This document shows, piece after piece, positions 1-10,261 of a stretch of 64,000 nt of DNA; position 1 is the first letter of the stretch; every line of letters begins with the position of its first letter. The position numbers and the translations under genes are program-made. This DNA comes from Suillus spraguei (taxonomy: Eukaryota > Basidiomycota > Agaricomycetes > Boletales > Suillaceae): assembly GCA_016800925.1 (NCBI GenBank), contig JABCPU010000164.1, forward strand, positions 62,001-126,000, given 5' to 3'. The notes under the pieces were generated by a model, which saw nothing but the letters and a program-made list of their open reading frames with translations, did no database searches and was not told the DNA's origin.

Positions 1-12
1 CCTCAGTTGGGA

Positions 13-910
13 TCAACGAGGGCACGGTTCTTCTTTATCGGGGATTTCTTCAATTGAAGCTGAAAGAGTTTTCGGGGGAACGAAGAACTTGGATAGTTTC
101 GGTACGTTGGTGCTTCGCCCTGGGAGTTCTTCTTCCGTTTTTCTCTTTCCGTGTTTCTGTTCTTCTATTGGCCGTTGCTCAATAGGTTCTTGTCCGCCCC
201 GGTGTTCGGGTTCAGATTCATTCTTGCGCTTCTCCGCCGAGGGATCGGTGACACTGCTCGCGGCAATTGTACACGTGGAGTAGGTTCTGCAGTACGTGGC
301 ATTCGTACTTCTGGTTCTGGATTTCGGGACATCAATAGGAGAAGCGATAAATGGTTTCGGAAGACGGGAATGTTGCCATCTAGTATGGTGGTTGAAAAGT
401 CGGGGCAACCCATTCTTCTTCCGGTCTTCGTCTATATCGATTTCGATTTCATCAGATTTCTCTGTCCGTGAAAGGACAAGTGTTTCAGCAGCCCAATCTA
501 TAATTGGGTTCATTGCTCGTAACCATGGGATTCCAAGGAGGATTTGATCTCTCCTTCCTAGTTTGGTAATGTTGAATTTTCCATACATGGTTCGATCATC
601 AATCTTGACCACTAGAAGGCAGTAATGCGTGATCGGCCCTCCTTTTATGAGGGTTCCATCTGCCGTTGTAACTCGAAATGGTTCTTTGAGTTTACGTCGT
701 GTGATTTGATGGAGTTTCACAAACTCTTCTGGAGATGAATGTTCCTGCTGCTCCTGAATCGATAACAGCGGTGGTGTCGACGGATTTCAAGCGAGTACGC
801 GAGTGGAGGGTGATAGGGACACGAAGTTCTTTTCTTTCACCTACAGCGCGTACAAGTTTTAGTAATACATTGGGAGAAACATACGTCGAGTCTTTGTTTC
901 TCCAAGTCAA
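13..910 (-). pseudogene. Family A aspartic protease region (frameshifted)
   Basis: This is a retropepsin-like domain that would cut the Gag-Pol polyprotein. The active-site strand VIDSGAAGTFISR lies at about 770-730, followed by a frameshift near 700 and then the second half (LLGIPWLRAMNPIIDW, about 530-480), the usual partner motif of Gypsy proteases. It continues into a charged Glu/Lys/Arg linker (EQRPIEEQKHGKRK) before RT, which would lie left of the window. The first ORF has no Met at its start and overlaps the end of gag in the -1 frame. The catalytic D-S-G is intact. Confidence 0.85.
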
Positions 911-915
911 AAATC
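907..915 (-). promoter_or_regulatory. Candidate -1 frameshift site at gag/pro overlap
   Basis: The minus strand reads GAT TTT TGA in the Gag frame. Slipping back one base on TTT gives TTT TTG ACT TGG and enters the protease frame, which has no ATG at its start. The plus-strand copy at 2604-2612 keeps GATTTTTAA with the same -1 relationship. Confidence 0.5.
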
Positions 916-1742
916 CTCTACAATCCGTCTCACGGTTTCTTCATCTTCTTCTTCTCCTTTGACTTCGGTTTGTCGGAGTGGGGTTTTCTTCTTTCTTTCA
1001 GGACAGTTGTGAATGCGGTGTCCTGTCTTTCTGCACCCGAAGCATTGCCCTTTCTTCATGCATTCGGATCTTTCCATGTCGGAGATTCGATCTACGACCA
1101 TTGCGTTGGAATCACGGTTCGGAATATACCGTGCATTCCCGTAGTTCTTCTTCTTCTGTTGTGGAATATGACGTGTCCTCATGGCGTTAAGCCGATGATG
1201 GGCGTTGTCAATAGCAACGCATTGCAACACAACATCTCTGAATATCTCGGAGACATCTCCTGTATTGAAAAGCTTTGTAAGGATACCCCAATTAAGACCA
1301 TCTTGGAAGAACTGGATCTTCGTCGCGTTATCGGTGATATGAGCCTTGGCTGCAAGTGCCTCAAAGTCGGCGACATAGGTATGAAGATCTCCAGTTCCTT
1401 GCTTGAGATCTCTAAGGGCGTAAGCGCGGTCATTCTGGTATCCACTGGTTCGAATGCTTCTTTGAAGCTCTTCATAAAATCCACCATTGTCCCATAACCA
1501 ACTTTTTGTCCCAATGTGTCGGTAGATTGGGCGTGTTCAAGGAATTGTTCCTTCCAGGATTTGGCATTCTTCTCGGTCATGAAGGATGTTATGTAGATGA
1601 TCTTCTGCTTGTCGGTGGTGTAAAGCTTTTCATTGATGTCAAAGTGCAAGTTGCACGACTGGATAAACTCGCGAGAGTTATCACGATCTCCATCAAAACC
1701 AATCGGTTGACCGATCTTGTATTCGAATTCTTTGGTCGACAT
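907..1742 (-). pseudogene. gag: Family A Gag with CCHC zinc knuckle (one frameshift)
   Basis: The capsid-like Gag starts with Met at 1742 (MSTKEFEYK) after a leader of about 200 bases. The N-terminal 110 residues are the helical retrotransposon Gag domain (GFDGDRDNSREFIQ). A one-base frameshift near 1400 moves the frame; reading the other frame restores a continuous Gag through to a zinc knuckle, CFGCRKTGHRIHNC, at about 1055-1015. The C-terminus is acidic (EEEDEETV) and stops at a TGA overlapping the protease ORF in the -1 frame. Gag packages the element RNA into particles. The plus-strand copy at 2418 keeps the same knuckle and the same terminal overlap. Confidence 0.85.
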
Positions 1743-1931
1743 GGTTGATGATTCTTCTGGTGAGTTATACTTTCTCGGTGCCTACACGCGCTGTCTTGCT
1801 GTCCGTTAGGGCTTTCTTCTGTCAGAGGGCTTCTCTTGACAATCTGCTCAGCGTACGCGTACGCTAGTCTGCTGATCTAAGCGATCAGGGTTCAGGGTCG
1901 AAGACTGGATAGTCGACGATCAAAGAAGTGG

Positions 1932-1942
1932 ACTTTAATCTT
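1932..1942 (-). promoter_or_regulatory. Self-complementary primer-binding site of family A
   Basis: Directly inside the LTR the minus strand reads AAGATTAAAGT, the exact 11-base complement of ACTTTAATCTT at the inferred 5' end of the transcript (minus strand of 2205-2215). No TGG-type tRNA primer site is present. This is the arrangement of Tf1-like self-priming elements. Confidence 0.75.
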
Positions 1943-1943
1943 T

Positions 1944-2417
1944 TGTTACGAACTGGGATGGCGTCACCAGCGACAGTGAAAAGACACAGGCGGTCTGCTG
2001 GGAGTTCTTACAATGTTCAAAAGAGAACAAGGTGAAAGTACAAGGAACGCGTTCCGAGTACGATCAAGGGTTCAGCCTCAAAGACAAGTCTAAGAGGTAT
2101 CTGCGAGAATAGAGACTAAGGCTAAGGAGTGCTTAGACTTAGAGACGATTCAAGACGACTTAGGTTGGGGACCTAAGCGAAGGAGATTCCAGGTAAAACC
2201 CAGTAAGATTAAAGTAGAGAATCTACTACAAGTACATCGTGCTTAAATAGGCCAATATGTGCGCACGGACCAAGAGAGACGTGAGAATGTAAGTGCGTAT
2301 CCAACGAAGGAAGGCAGCTATAGTACAGATGCATTGAGCATATGAGTCAGAGTCATATTACTAATGTACAAGGTAAATGAAGTAGAAAAATGAATAGGGG
2401 CACGTACGATTGTAACA
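1944..2417 (-). repeat. Family A 5' LTR (474 bp)
   Basis: It begins TGTTAC on the plus strand and ends TGTAACA, and closely matches the A LTRs near 5248, 17354, 18710, 22438, 44527, 59629 and 61562. On the minus strand a TATTTAAG box (complement of 2243-2249) lies about 30 bases upstream of ACTTTAATCTT (complement of 2205-2215), taken as the transcript start. Confidence 0.92.
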
Positions 2418-2830
2418 GATCGCATCTCTGAGGCAGAACAATTGGAATGCATGAAGAAGGGCCAATGTTTTGGATGTCGCAAAACTGGACATTGAATCGG
2501 GAATTGCCCCGATAAGAGGAAAAAGGTTCCGGTCCGAAAGGCCGAAGTAAAAGAGCTTCCCGAAGAAGAAGAAGACGACGAAACAGTGCATTGTGTGGTC
2601 AAGGATTTTTAAACTGGAGAAACAAGAAATTGACGTATGTATCTCCAAATGTATTACTAAGACTTGTATGAGCAGTAGGTAAATGAAAGAAACTATGCGT
2701 TCCCATGACTCTATTCTCTCACACTCATCACGAATCCGTCGAAACCACCGCTGTCATAGACTCGGGAGCAGCAGGAAACTTCATCTCCAAAGAATTCGTA
2801 AAACTCCATAAAATCACGAAAAGGTGGTTA
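2418..2830 (+). pseudogene. End of Gag and start of protease, family A plus-strand copy
   Basis: The sequence resumes in mid-Gag with a zinc knuckle CFGCRKTGH followed by a stop where the other copy has Arg (CGC to TGA), then PDKRKKVPVRKAE and an acidic tail ending GATTTTTAA at 2604-2612. The protease ORF continues in the -1 frame (NWRNKK, TYVSPNVLL) and reaches the active-site strand AVIDSGAAGNFISKEFV near 2752-2800. It is then cut at a deletion junction. It aligns with the minus-strand copy at 700-1075, which fixes both reading frames. Confidence 0.8.
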
Positions 2831-2849
2831 ACTAAACCATGTCTATCAA

Positions 2850-3720
2850 TGATTTGGTCTTCATGACAAAGTTATCTCAGATAGAGGACCACAATTCCTT
2901 TTTCTATTTTTGAAAGAACTTGCTTGTCTACTTAACTATTTCATTTCACCCTCCACTGCCTACCACCCCCAGACTGATAGTAAAACAGAGCATCTGACCC
3001 AAGAGCTCAAAACCTACCTTTGTATCTATTGCCGCAATAACCCAAAGGAATGGGTTGAACATCTTCCTATTGCTGAATTCATCCATAACCATCAAAAACA
3101 TGATGCTTGAAATGCTTCCCCACTCTTTCTCATGATGGGATATGAACCCCATGCTATTCCTCATCTTATCCCCGACTCTACCATCCCCGCAGCAGAAGAT
3201 TGAGTACAATATCTGCAAAAAATCAGAGAAGAAGCAATTGCATGCCATAATATTGCTATGCAAATGATGGCAGAATGATCCTGAGGAGATAGGTACAAAC
3301 CATGGAAGATTGGAGATAAGGTGTGGTTATCAACTGCTAATCTTAGATTAAAACTCCCATTGCAAAAACTTGCGCTGAAATGATATGGACCCTGTCCAAT
3401 CACTGCAGTCTTATCTCCCATCACATTCACACTTAAACTCCCTCTGCAGTGGAAGATTCACCCCATGTTTCATGCCAGCATCCTATAGCAAAAATAATGT
3501 ACATGGCCCGAACTTCCTTGAACTGCCGCCTGATATCATAGAAGAAGAAGAGGAATATGAAATTGAAGCAATTCTTTCCCACAAAGGCACCGGTAATTGC
3601 CAATGATACCTTGTAATCTGGAAAGGATACTCATTGGGAGATCACAAATGGCTCCCGGAAAAGAACTTGAAGAACTCCACTAGAATCCTCAATGCTTATA
3701 AAAAGCAACATGCCCTGTAA
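2850..3720 (+). pseudogene. Integrase core and chromodomain, family A
   Basis: The C-terminal pol product inserts element cDNA. Visible are the second catalytic Asp (SDRGPQF), the STAYHPQTD motif, the catalytic Glu region (SKTEHLTQEL), an SH3-like C-terminal segment (KPWKIGDKVWLS) and a chromodomain at about 3541-3717 with YLVIWKGYS and W-x-P. Several codons are now stops, many where another copy has Arg, consistent with CGA to TGA decay. The frame ends at TAA 3718-3720. In chromoviruses the chromodomain steers integration to modified chromatin. The copy at 20433 has lost most of its chromodomain. Confidence 0.85.
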
Positions 3721-3772
3721 TCATTCGACAAATCACCTCCATCACACACATCCCAGTACTCTTCTCTTCATC

Positions 3773-5212
3773 ATGTCTTTGTTCCCTACATCCTATGTCA
3801 CTTCCATCACCACAGAAACCTATACCACTGCAGACCAATATGACGACCTCATCAGAAATATTGACAGAAACTCCTTTGTTGAAGCCGCCCTCTTGTGCGA
3901 GGGACATGCCCTTGAAATCAAAAAGATTTTTGCAGGCAGAGATGCCTTCATCACTATCCTCATTGTCAACAGCATACACACTGCCGCCCTCATTGAAAGA
4001 CTATGCAACAATATCACAGATGATACATGTCGTCAATGAATCCTACACCTTCAGAAATGCATTCGCGCTTATGGGTTGCTTCTCCTTCCCAATTCTTTTC
4101 AGGCTGATGTTGAAACAGCTATTCACATTGTGGCCAAATGACAAGCAGGAATTGCTCAACCTCTCTCTCCGCAAGGAAATTCACTTCTAGGTCCTTCACC
4201 TTCCACATGTACTCCGGGCAGTCACTCTAACATTGTTGCCCTTACTGGCCCACTCACTGCTGTTCAGGAAGTCACCCACACCACCAACACCATCATCAAA
4301 GGAATTCAGGTAGCAGCAGATGAATCTAGAGATGCTAGAGGGTTAGTATCACAGTTAATATCTGCTATCCAGAACTATGAGACACAGCCTACTCCATCAC
4401 CTATCACTCCCATCACTATTCTCGACGAAGATGCAGAACCCCCTCATCTTTTTAACCCATCATTTGTCACTCATGAAGAGGTGACTGCTGCTAAAGAATT
4501 AAATCTTGAGCCTGCTGAGATTATTGTGCTCGGGTATCAGTTAAAATCACGTCATCTTCATCCACCACTAGCCATCCCTCATTACCTCAGACCCTCTGAT
4601 CCTGTCACTCCTGTTCTTGTTGAGGCCTTAGGGCCTATGAATTCTTCTGATCCCAATGAGCTACTAGTAGCAGCCACCATTACACCATCACCATCACCAT
4701 ACACTCTTACTGACGTGCAAACAAGTGAGATTTGTTCTAGCAATAAACAAGCAATACAGTGCATCACTCGTAAATGAGGAAAGAAACGTGCGCATTCTAC
4801 CAGTCCTCACTGACGTGTCATCACACCAACACCACTCCATACAGCAACTTCTAATTCCGATGAAAATATGAAATGTCATACCTGTGGAGCGCTAGGCCAT
4901 CATCAAAAGAATTGCTTTGACTATCAATGTTGTATCTGTCAGTATTGGGTGCCCACTCATCTTTCTCTGTACTGTCCTCAGTTCACCAATACTCCACCCT
5001 TCACTCTTACTTGGAAGGATGACAGATTTTATGATGAACTTCATAAGTGGGAGACACAACTTGACAAAGAACGAGCTCATGCGGTAACCAGATGTGACTC
5101 CAAACATCATGCAGGAATCGAGGAAGCTGCTTACATGATGAGTGGATCAGTTTTTGACGAGGATTACAAGTTCTCCGATGATCCCATCTACTATGCTAAT
5201 CAGGACGAATAA
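3773..5212 (+). pseudogene. Family A 3' ORF: about 480-aa protein with C-terminal CCHC zinc knuckle
   Basis: A separate frame starts with ATG at 3773, 52 bases after pol ends, and stays open apart from four stops to TAA at 5212. The N-terminal half is helical and acidic (QYDDLIRNID, FVEAALL), the middle is Pro/Thr-rich, and the C-terminus has CHTCGALGHHQKNC followed by CCIC and an SDDPIYY motif. A second copy (20901-22400) matches along its length but has stops at different places, so the ancestral ORF was intact. The position is where some retroelements carry env-like or accessory genes, but there is no signal peptide or membrane segment. The knuckle suggests nucleic-acid binding. Function unknown. 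Confidence 0.75.
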
Positions 5213-5234
5213 TGTAGTCAGTGACTCCATGCAT

Positions 5235-5247
5235 AAAACAGGGGTAA
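5235..5247 (+). promoter_or_regulatory. Polypurine tract, family A
   Basis: A purine-rich run (AAAACAGGGGTAA) lies immediately before the 3' LTR. The second copy has AAAATGGGGGTAA at 22425-22437. Plus-strand DNA synthesis would start here. Confidence 0.65.
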
Positions 5248-5724
5248 TATTACAAGTCGTATGTACCGCTATTTATTTTCTCTTCCATTCCCTACTCTAT
5301 ATATCATGTGATATGTCTCTTGACTCATATGCTCAATGCATCTGTACTATAGTCGCCTTCCTCTTCAGGATACACACTTATACTCTCACATCTCTCTTGG
5401 TCTGTGTGCACATATTGGCTTATTTAAGTATAGTGCATTATGCTTGTATACTTTGCTTTAATCTTACTGGGTTTTACCTGGAATATCCTTCGCTTAGGTC
5501 TCCAACCTAAGTTGTCTGAATTGTCTCTAAGTCTAGGCACTCCTTAGCCTTAGTCTCTATTCTTGATCATCTTTGAGTCACAACTCTCAGACCAAACATT
5601 TGGTCATACTAGGAATCCCTCCTTGTACTGTCTGTCCTCATTCTCTTTTGAACGTAGTAGAACTTCCCAGCAGACCAACTGTGTCTTCTCACTGTTGCTG
5701 GTGATGCCACCCCAGTTCATAACA
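5248..5724 (+). repeat. Family A 3' LTR (477 bp)
   Basis: It starts TATTACA, a G to A change from TGTTACA, and ends ATAACA. It carries a TATTTAAG box near 5425 and ACTTTAATCTT near 5456-5466. Confidence 0.9.
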
Positions 5725-7499
5725 AAGAGCACTCACCACCACTCACTCAAGGTGAGGTCACCATTGCACCATCTCTTGCAGGTGGACATGTTCCTGCAAA
5801 ACCAAAAGGATGCCAGTCAGCTTTCTGTGTGATCAAAATGGTAAAAGCTGCATGCCCCAACCACATGTGCAAATTACACTGTATTTTCACTGGTGGCTGC
5901 TTCCCCCATGGCTTCCCACATACACAAACACCATATGTGCATCCACAGCTTCTGCCATCCCAAACACCACCACCCCAAACACTGCCATCTGTGTATCTGC
6001 CATCTGTGTATCCACTGTCTGTGTCTGGGGTGGAATCCTATGACATCCTTGATGACTTCTTGTCCCACACTGCTCCTGCAGATACAACTAGCTGGGACGC
6101 TTATTACTACTTGTCTGATGTTGACTGTGATGAGCAAGACTTACAAGCTGTGCTCACTCAATCTGTTGCTGACCTACAGCCTCTGCCCCCTCCTCCTCAT
6201 CTGCCTCCACCTCCAGCTCAAGCACAGACTACAACTTTGAAGCCTAAAAAGGGAAAAACTCAAGCAGCACCTGGTGGTATGAACTCTGAAACTAGGAGGG
6301 CCTTGGATCCTAGGCTATTGACACACCTCAATGACTCTTGGCTGGTGACCCACACTAGATGCGAGGCACTGAAGACTGACTTTCAACAGTGTGCTGAAGC
6401 TAAGAAGGCTTATGAACAACATCTCAAGAATCGCTTTCCTGTCAATTACTGGGACCAGGTATGTTTTCTGGCATTGTTCTTGAAGGTTGCTTACACTCTC
6501 ATCTAGAATGGTGCTGATCCTGTTTCGGTCACTGTCTACAAGCACTCGACTGTGTGCTCACTCACCAAACATCCGGACACCCTGCAAGCTCTCAGCACAG
6601 ACCTTGGACCAGTTGACTACTATGATCTGAAGCTTCAACACTGGATTAAAGATGATTTGAATTGTCTCCTTGAAGTTGTGACTGATAGCCAGCTGTTTAT
6701 TCGCAGATGAGGAATTGACTACAAAGGGTTCCAGGACTACTTACAGGACTATGTTCAGCCAATTGAGCATAACAACCTCCAAAATCTAACTTCTGAGCAA
6801 TGAGCTATCTGCAAAATGAGGATAAGACTAAGACTTGACCTCACCAAAGACTCTTCTTCACAGACACCAAGGCCAGGGAGGCACTGCTATTGTGGTAGCA
6901 CTGATGATGGATTCAATATTGACATTGCTAATGGTGCTCCAAGTCTTGCCACCTCGCCTGACTGGCACTCATCTGTTCCCTTACCGGCCTCGAGCTTTAC
7001 TCCAAGTCAAATGCTACCTGATGATTCAGATTCAGACTTCGGTTCTAGTATCACATCACTGGTCTGACAAAAGAGGTTCCACCATCACAATACTGACAAT
7101 GAAGACTCCAATTGTCCTTCACCATCCAAGGCTCCATGTCTCACCTTTGCATCTAACAAAGCCCAACATACTCTGTCACAGGTTCCGAGTGCTGCCAGTG
7201 TTGGACACCCCAACAAACATGTATCAACTTCCATGCAGTGGCCAACATTCATGTACACTATTGACATATCCAAAGGCTTGCAGCAGATCAAAAGTCCAGA
7301 GATGAAGGAACAGTACTGACATTTGGAAGATCACTTTCAAGCGGCATTTGGTGTACCATTCACAGCTTCCACCTACCATGACACAAAAAAATGCTGGCTT
7401 TGGGCATCTGAGGAAGGTTTACTCAAAGATGCCAAGGCTGCTGGACACATTGATGCTATCCATTGGAGCAAGCTGGCTGCCCAAGTTCCCCTCAAGTAA
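5725..7499 (+). pseudogene. Cys/His-rich basidiomycete prot. family ('gene Y'), 5' end lost, broken
   Basis: The frame opens right after the A LTR and carries a Cys/His cluster CPNHMCKLHC..GGC at about 5850-5910, which may bind zinc. A Pro-rich linker (PLPPPPHLPPPP) and a domain with SWLVTHTRCEAL and FPVNYWDQ follow. An intron at 6459-6506 (48 bp, GTATGT..CTAG, phase 0) joins Q to NGADPVSV. Stops at about 6707 and 6801 and later frameshifts break the gene; the C-terminus (MYTIDISKGLQQI, then FGVPFTASTYHD) ends at TAA 7497-7499. I associate this pattern with multi-copy proteins of Agaricomycetes of unknown function. The start is missing, probably left of the A element. Confidence 0.6.
6459..6506 (+). 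other. Spliceosomal intron in gene Y
   Basis: 48 bp with GTATGT donor and CTAG acceptor. Removing it keeps the frame (YWDQ to NGADP). Confidence 0.75.
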
Positions 7500-7694
7500 T
7501 AGCACCATAAGTTGTTTTCATTCACCTTTTCATTTAGTATTTCACCGTTCAACAATTCTGAGTCTGTGTCATATACCTCCCTTGCATTGTTCTTGTATTG
7601 TTGTCATTTCGCCCTTGTATTGTGAACCAAATTGTACATTTGTTATCTTATCTTAAATTGAGGACTTGGAGGATTGTGCAGGATGGAGTAGGTA

Positions 7695-7826
7695 CCCTGA
7701 ATGTCAAGCTTGGGGAGATGAATTAGGTCACATCAACAGCCATAAAAACCTTGAGACTAAAATATCACGACTTTTGGATGGCTGTTGATGTGACATAATT
7801 TATCTCCCCAAGCTTGACATTTAGGG
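7695..7826. repeat. 132-bp near-perfect inverted repeat (hairpin)
   Basis: Arms of 49 bases (7695-7743 and 7778-7826) differ at three positions and enclose a 34-base loop. The arms start CCCTGAATGTCAAGC and CCCTAAATGTCAAGC read inwards. No target duplication is visible at its ends. It lies about 200 bases after gene Y and may be a foldback element or a transposon terminus. Confidence 0.8.
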
Positions 7827-7878
7827 CCCGGAAGAAAAGGACACCCCTCCATAAAAGGAATAAGACACCGCGCCACTA

Positions 7879-7929
7879 CTAGGAGGTTCTGACATGCAGT
7901 CAGTGCTCAACTAGGAGGTTCTGACATGC
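7879..7929 (+). repeat. 32-bp tandem repeat array, left part
   Basis: Units begin CTAGGAGGTTCTGACATGC at 7879 and 7911. Each contains CTGAC-ATGCA-GTCAG, a short hairpin. The array continues after the B LTR at 8896. Confidence 0.7.
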
Positions 7930-8895
7930 TGTAACAAACATATTGGCACTGGCCTCAAAACCTTACCTTTTAGCACTCATCTCATGTCTATAGGAGTTAC
8001 CACTTGTCCATGGCTGTCTTACCCCCTTAGCATTGCCAGCAGCATCCTATGCTTACCACACACTGTACCAATTGCTGCACCATGTTCCATGTACTGAAGT
8101 CCTTCCATGTCCTTGCTGCGTCCACATAGCTCCATTTGGTGCGTAGTTTGTTTTATGTTCGTTATCACTGATTCCACAGCAAGTCTTATTACATGTTGCC
8201 TTGTGCTGCAGCTGCCTCACACTACATTTACATACAGTGGTTACTGCACTCGAGCGCTACTGATTTCGCCTAATGCATCCCAAGTACATGCAATTTAGGA
8301 TATAAGCACCGCATACCCCGCACGATACAGTACGTGATTTGTACCTTATTTTCACTGTACTATAGGTCAGGATTAGTGTCTAGCTCTGGATCTACCCAAT
8401 AGTGGACTTAGTCTTTAAAGTTCTTTACCACTCATTAATCGATTTCGCTTGTTCACCATTACTGCTGGCACACCGCTAGATTCTTGACCCCTATTCTGAC
8501 TGAACTTCATGCTCACCGCTACTTTACTGCTGAAAGTACTGTGGCCTTCTTTATTGTTTCTTTGCATCACTCGCAACCTTACCACTACCACTGATATCAT
8601 CGCTTGTCACTGCTCACTCGACACTACAGTTACTGACATTGTTTCAACGATGCTAGTACCGCTACTTACCACGCTAGTTCCTGCGGCATCATCACCAGCC
8701 ATGGCAGCTTACTGCTGACTACAATGCTACATTCGCTCACTGGTTTGACTTGGATTAGGCTATACTAACAGGCATCCCCCTTTAGGGTCGAACACTCTTG
8801 TTTGACAAGTGAAGCAGACTAGAGGGAGTACAAGACCACACATACTAACTTAGGAGGTAGTCTATCTACAGCCCAGGTTAGGTTGTATCTTTACA
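7930..8895 (+). repeat. Solo family B LTR (966 bp), TSD ATGC
   Basis: It starts TGTAACAAACATATTGG and ends GTATCTTTACA. ATGC at 7926-7929 is repeated at 8896-8899. A GATATAAG box lies near 8299. It carries the B/C 3' signature CCCTTTAGGGTCGAACA. It sits inside the 32-bp repeat array. Confidence 0.88.
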
Positions 8896-8968
8896 ATGCA
8901 GTCAGTGCTCAACTAGGAGGTTCTGACAAGCAATCAGTGCTCACACTAGGAGGTTCTGACATGCAGTC
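8896..8968 (+). repeat. 32-bp tandem repeat array, right part
   Basis: Two further degenerate CTAGGAGGTTCTGAC units continue the array interrupted by the B LTR. A weaker derivative follows near 9030-9055. Confidence 0.6.
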
Positions 8969-9120
8969 AGAAATTCATAGTGCTACTCCATCAAGACAAA
9001 GAAGTACCTGCACTCGTCATGCCAGAACCTAGAGAGGCTCTGACAATGCTGTCAGTGATCATATGACAGTGTTATTGATAATTTGCGGTGTCACACAATA
9101 TCTCACAACAACAAGATCCA

Positions 9121-9275
9121 CCCCGCTACATATCCCTACTTCCTCAAATGCAGGGAGGAAGTGGCTAAGATCAGGGTTGACTGTCTTTAGGGAGATCTGC
9201 CCCACTACATATCCCTACTTCCTCAAATGTAAGGAGGAGGTGGCTAAGATCATGGTTGATTGTTCACATAAGGCA
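9121..9275 (+). repeat. 79-bp tandem duplication
   Basis: The segment starting CCCCGCTACATATCCCTACT at 9121 recurs with a few changes at 9200. Because 79 is not a multiple of three it would break any reading frame (one frame reads IPYFLKCREEVAKIRVDCL). No gene was recognised. Confidence 0.65.
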
Positions 9276-9299
9276 GGGGGACTATGACTGTTCAATGCA

Positions 9300-10029
9300 G
9301 CACATACATTCATGAGATGATAAGGTACAACAAAATAAGGTAAAACATAATATCATTGAGAAAATTTTGTAAAGATTGTTTAGGTAGTTATGTTCTTAGT
9401 GTGCTGGCTGTGTCCAAAGACCCCACCTCAATAAGATGATTGTATAATAAGCCTTGGGGACTCATCTCACTGCCACCTGCATCTGAATCCAAAAAAAAAT
9501 GCTAATGACACCCATAGATACCTCTCGCTTGATGCATTGCTGATGGTGATTGTAGCAAGGTAGGATGAGCCTTTGCTTTTGTGGCTGCTGTTCAACATAG
9601 ATGTCAAAGTTGAGCACAACTTTCACATTGAGGTTTTTGAGTTAGACATAAGGCTGAGTCAGGGTGAGGACATGACCTGCAATGATCTTTCTCCAGCATT
9701 CATGCATAGTGTTGTAATAGTAGCAGCTATCATCTGCAAGCCCAAGGGTATGAAGCCAGCCTGCAGTGACTCTGATGTGTGGCAACATGAACCCAGTCTA
9801 AAACTCGCAGATGGCTGGCAGCTCTCCGTCCTAACAACGAGCTAAGTGCCATATCCATCATTTTATGACTGTCATGCACTGCAGACCAACCGATTGCTGT
9901 GACTGTGTTCTCAGCTGCAATGGCAAGCTCATGTTCAAGAGCCTCAAGTTCAGGCACTGCTGAGGAATAGTGTCTTGGGTAGTAGGGGCCACACTTGATG
10001 AATGGAGAGTTTAGCAGTGTGTCAGACAT
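9300..10029 (-). pseudogene. Unrecognised degenerate protein, minus strand
   Basis: The minus strand from 10029 encodes a protein-like stretch (VPELEALEHELAIAAENT, HLRVLDWVHVATHQSH) of about 99 residues before a stop, then continues with further stops (LLLLQHYAWML after one change, HPDSALCL). The composition is regular helical protein rather than random translation, and the pattern resembles multi-copy basidiomycete proteins, but I cannot name the family. It lies in a transposon-rich stretch between B LTRs and is probably a fossil. Confidence 0.4.
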
Positions 10030-10261
10030 GATGAGGGATGCGAGTGGTCGAAAAGCTGAACATCAGAGCAGAGAAACAATTGGTAGGTACATGCTGAGAG
10101 TCATCAGCCACTGTTGTAATATCACAAGAGAGTGAGTCTTACTGAATTACTGGGATGAATGGATGTACCTGGAATAGCAGTGAGGAGGTCAAAGTCAAGA
10201 AAGAGGTTGCGAAATGAAGGAAAGAGACATGCAATCAGCCTTTGTACGTTGTTGTGGGCAG

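Larger units (their letters stand above)
1..2417 (-). mobile_element. 5' part of family A Ty3/Gypsy chromovirus, minus strand
   Basis: Reading the minus strand from 2417 downwards gives LTR, primer-binding site, leader, gag and protease in the order expected for a Ty3/Gypsy element. The element runs off the left window edge inside pol. Its right edge abuts plus-strand gag of a second A element (from 2418), so it seems to have inserted into that older copy. The far target duplication lies outside the window, so GATCG at 2418-2422 cannot be tested. Confidence 0.85.
2418..5724 (+). mobile_element. Family A chromovirus, internally deleted, plus strand
   Basis: From left: the end of gag, the start of protease, a deletion junction near 2830 removing the rest of protease, RT, RNase H and the integrase N-terminus, then integrase core plus chromodomain, an extra 3' ORF, a purine-rich tract and a 3' LTR. 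Its 5' part is displaced by the minus-strand A element. The right flank is a Cys/His-rich gene whose 5' part is missing, so this element probably split that gene. Confidence 0.85.

Noticed and set aside
970..1497. 175-codon plus-strand ORF.
   Set aside because: Shadow of the minus-strand gag, whose homology to the copy at 2418 fixes the coding strand.
2604..2615. TTTAAAC, a classical -1 slippery heptamer, at the end of gag.
   Set aside because: Its codons are in the -1 frame, not the Gag frame, and the other copy reads TTTGACT, so the run of T before the stop is the better candidate.
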